From: Nocardioides silvaticus
GTDB lineage: Bacteria; Actinomycetota; Actinomycetes; Propionibacteriales; Nocardioidaceae
Assembly (NCBI RefSeq): GCF_003160695.1
Contig: NZ_QGDD01000011.1
Coordinates: 62,001 to 126,000 of the forward strand
Length of the DNA stretch: 64,000 bases
Direction: 5' to 3'
Below are positions 63,319 to 64,000 of the stretch, one piece after another; positions within the stretch are counted from its first letter, which is position 1, and every line of letters starts with the position of its first letter. Under the pieces are notes generated by a model. It saw nothing but the letters and a program-made list of their open reading frames with translations, was not told the DNA's origin and searched no databases. A program made the position numbers and the translations under genes.

Positions 63319-64000
63319 GTGCCCACGTCGAAGCCCGCGACGCCCCCGGACATCCGCGCCGCCGGCGTGGTCACGTTCCGGCCGGGCCGCGAGGTCCTGC
63401 TCGTCCACCGGCCGAAGTACGACGACTGGTCGTTCCCCAAGGGCAAGCTCGAGCGCTGGGAGCACCCGGCCGCCGCCGCGGTCCGCGAGGTCGCCGAGGA
63501 GACCGGGCTGCACGTGCGGCTGGGCCCGCCGCTGACCTCGCAGCGCTACCGCACCGGCCGCCGGATGAAGACCGTCCAGTACTGGACCGGCCGCGTCGTC
63601 GGTGACGACGACGTCAGCCTCTACCGGCCCAACGACGAGATCGACCAGGTCGCCTGGGTGCGCCTCGACAAGGCCGAGGCGATGCTCACCTACCCCTACG
63701 ACCGCGAGACCCTCGCCGAGGCGGCCGCCGTACGACGACGCACCCACGCCGTGGTCGTGCTCCGCCACGCGCAGGCCCGGTCCCGCAAGGCGTGGCGCGC
63801 CGACGACGCGCTGCGACCGCTCCTCAAGAGCGGCCTCACCGACGCCCAGCGCCTGGTCCCCCTGCTCGCGGCGTACGACGTCGACCGCGTCGTGTCCTCC
63901 ACCAGCACCCGCTGTGTGCAGACCGTCGCGCCGTACGCCGACGTCGCCGACCGCGAGATCGACACCCGCCGCCGGCTCAGCGAGGAGCACGTCTCGGAGA
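63319..64000 (+). CDS. Nudix hydrolase fused to a histidine phosphatase (MutT1-like), 3' truncated
   Basis: About 227 residues are visible before the window ends. The Nudix box GKLERWEHPAAAAVREVAEETGL fits G-x5-E-x7-RE-x2-EE-x-G. A second domain begins with VVVLRHAQARSRKAWR, the RHG-type histidine-phosphatase motif. This is the domain order of mycobacterial MutT1, which hydrolyses 8-oxo-dGTP and related nucleotides. GTG start at 63319. Confidence 0.9.
   Translation, partial: MPTSKPATPPDIRAAGVVTFRPGREVLLVHRPKYDDWSFPKGKLERWEHPAAAAVREVAEETGLHVRLGPPLTSQRYRTGRRMKTVQYWTGRVVGDDDVSLYRPNDEIDQVAWVRLDKAEAMLTYPYDRETLAEAAAVRRRTHAVVVLRHAQARSRKAWRADDALRPLLKSGLTDAQRLVPLLAAYDVDRVVSSTSTRCVQTVAPYADVADREIDTRRRLSEEHVSE

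Overview
The window is about 72% G+C by impression, densely packed, uses GTG starts often, and carries typical high-GC Gram-positive markers: DUF3073 directly after purM, a class of FeS-type PurF, CsoR/CopZ/CopA, a PaiB and a Mce protein, twin-arginine exported proteins and Val/Leu dehydrogenase. Together these suggest an aerobic actinobacterium, most likely of the Nocardioides group (inference from gene content and order; no 16S rRNA is present). No integrase, transposase, phage module or CRISPR array was seen.

Layout. 1-2.6 kb: end of a tryptophan-to-anthranilate (kynurenine) operon: partial kynurenine formamidase, kynA, kynU. 2.6-8.5 kb: a lipoprotein, then a sterol-carrier-like protein, an M20 peptidase, purF, purM and DUF3073. 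8.5-20.2 kb: Val/Leu dehydrogenase, a ketosteroid-isomerase-like protein, a DUF1800/DUF1501 export pair, an RTX-repeat secreted protein, a P-loop GTPase-like protein, an ArsR/SRPBCC pair with its operator, an FMN glutamate-synthase-like protein, small housekeeping genes and tRNA-Phe. 20.4-26.8 kb: an orphan Mce protein, tRNA-Glu, and a GntR-acdS-E1 operon with twin palindromic operators facing an alpha/beta hydrolase.

27.9-36.9 kb is a seven-gene iron-siderophore operon read on the minus strand: binding protein, two permeases, ATPase, hydrolase, Fes-type esterase, and a 942-residue flavoprotein fused to a TTC38-like repeat domain. It contains no siderophore-making enzymes, so it appears to import and open siderophores. 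37-42.4 kb: an amidohydrolase, a PucR regulator overlapping a VIT1/CCC1 metal transporter, and a duplicated ExxE membrane protein. 42.4-46.4 kb: PaiB, degradative HMG-CoA reductase, a CoA transferase and an enoyl-CoA hydratase in one overlapping operon, then tRNA-Asp.

46.5-52 kb: two paralogous type II NADH dehydrogenases flank a small metallopeptidase, a crcB pair and a serine-kinase-like ATPase. 52-57.2 kb: a thioesterase, an acetyltransferase, a Fur/Zur-family regulator with its operator, a GH114 protein, tRNA-Lys and a cold-shock protein. 57.2-60.9 kb: a copper operon (csoR-copZ-metal-binding protein-copA) with a visible promoter/operator. 61-64 kb: a lower-GC gene of the AbiEi/PD-(D/E)XK type between two repeats, an exported protein and the start of a Nudix/histidine-phosphatase fusion.

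The most unusual signal is a family of four palindromic elements, each exactly 63 bp, with 23-bp arms and a variable 17-bp centre (1327, 48446, 60943, 62111). One copy lies in frame inside the start of kynU, where a single base change has removed the stop codon that the other three copies carry. Another supplies the stop codon of crcB, and two bracket the AbiEi-like gene.
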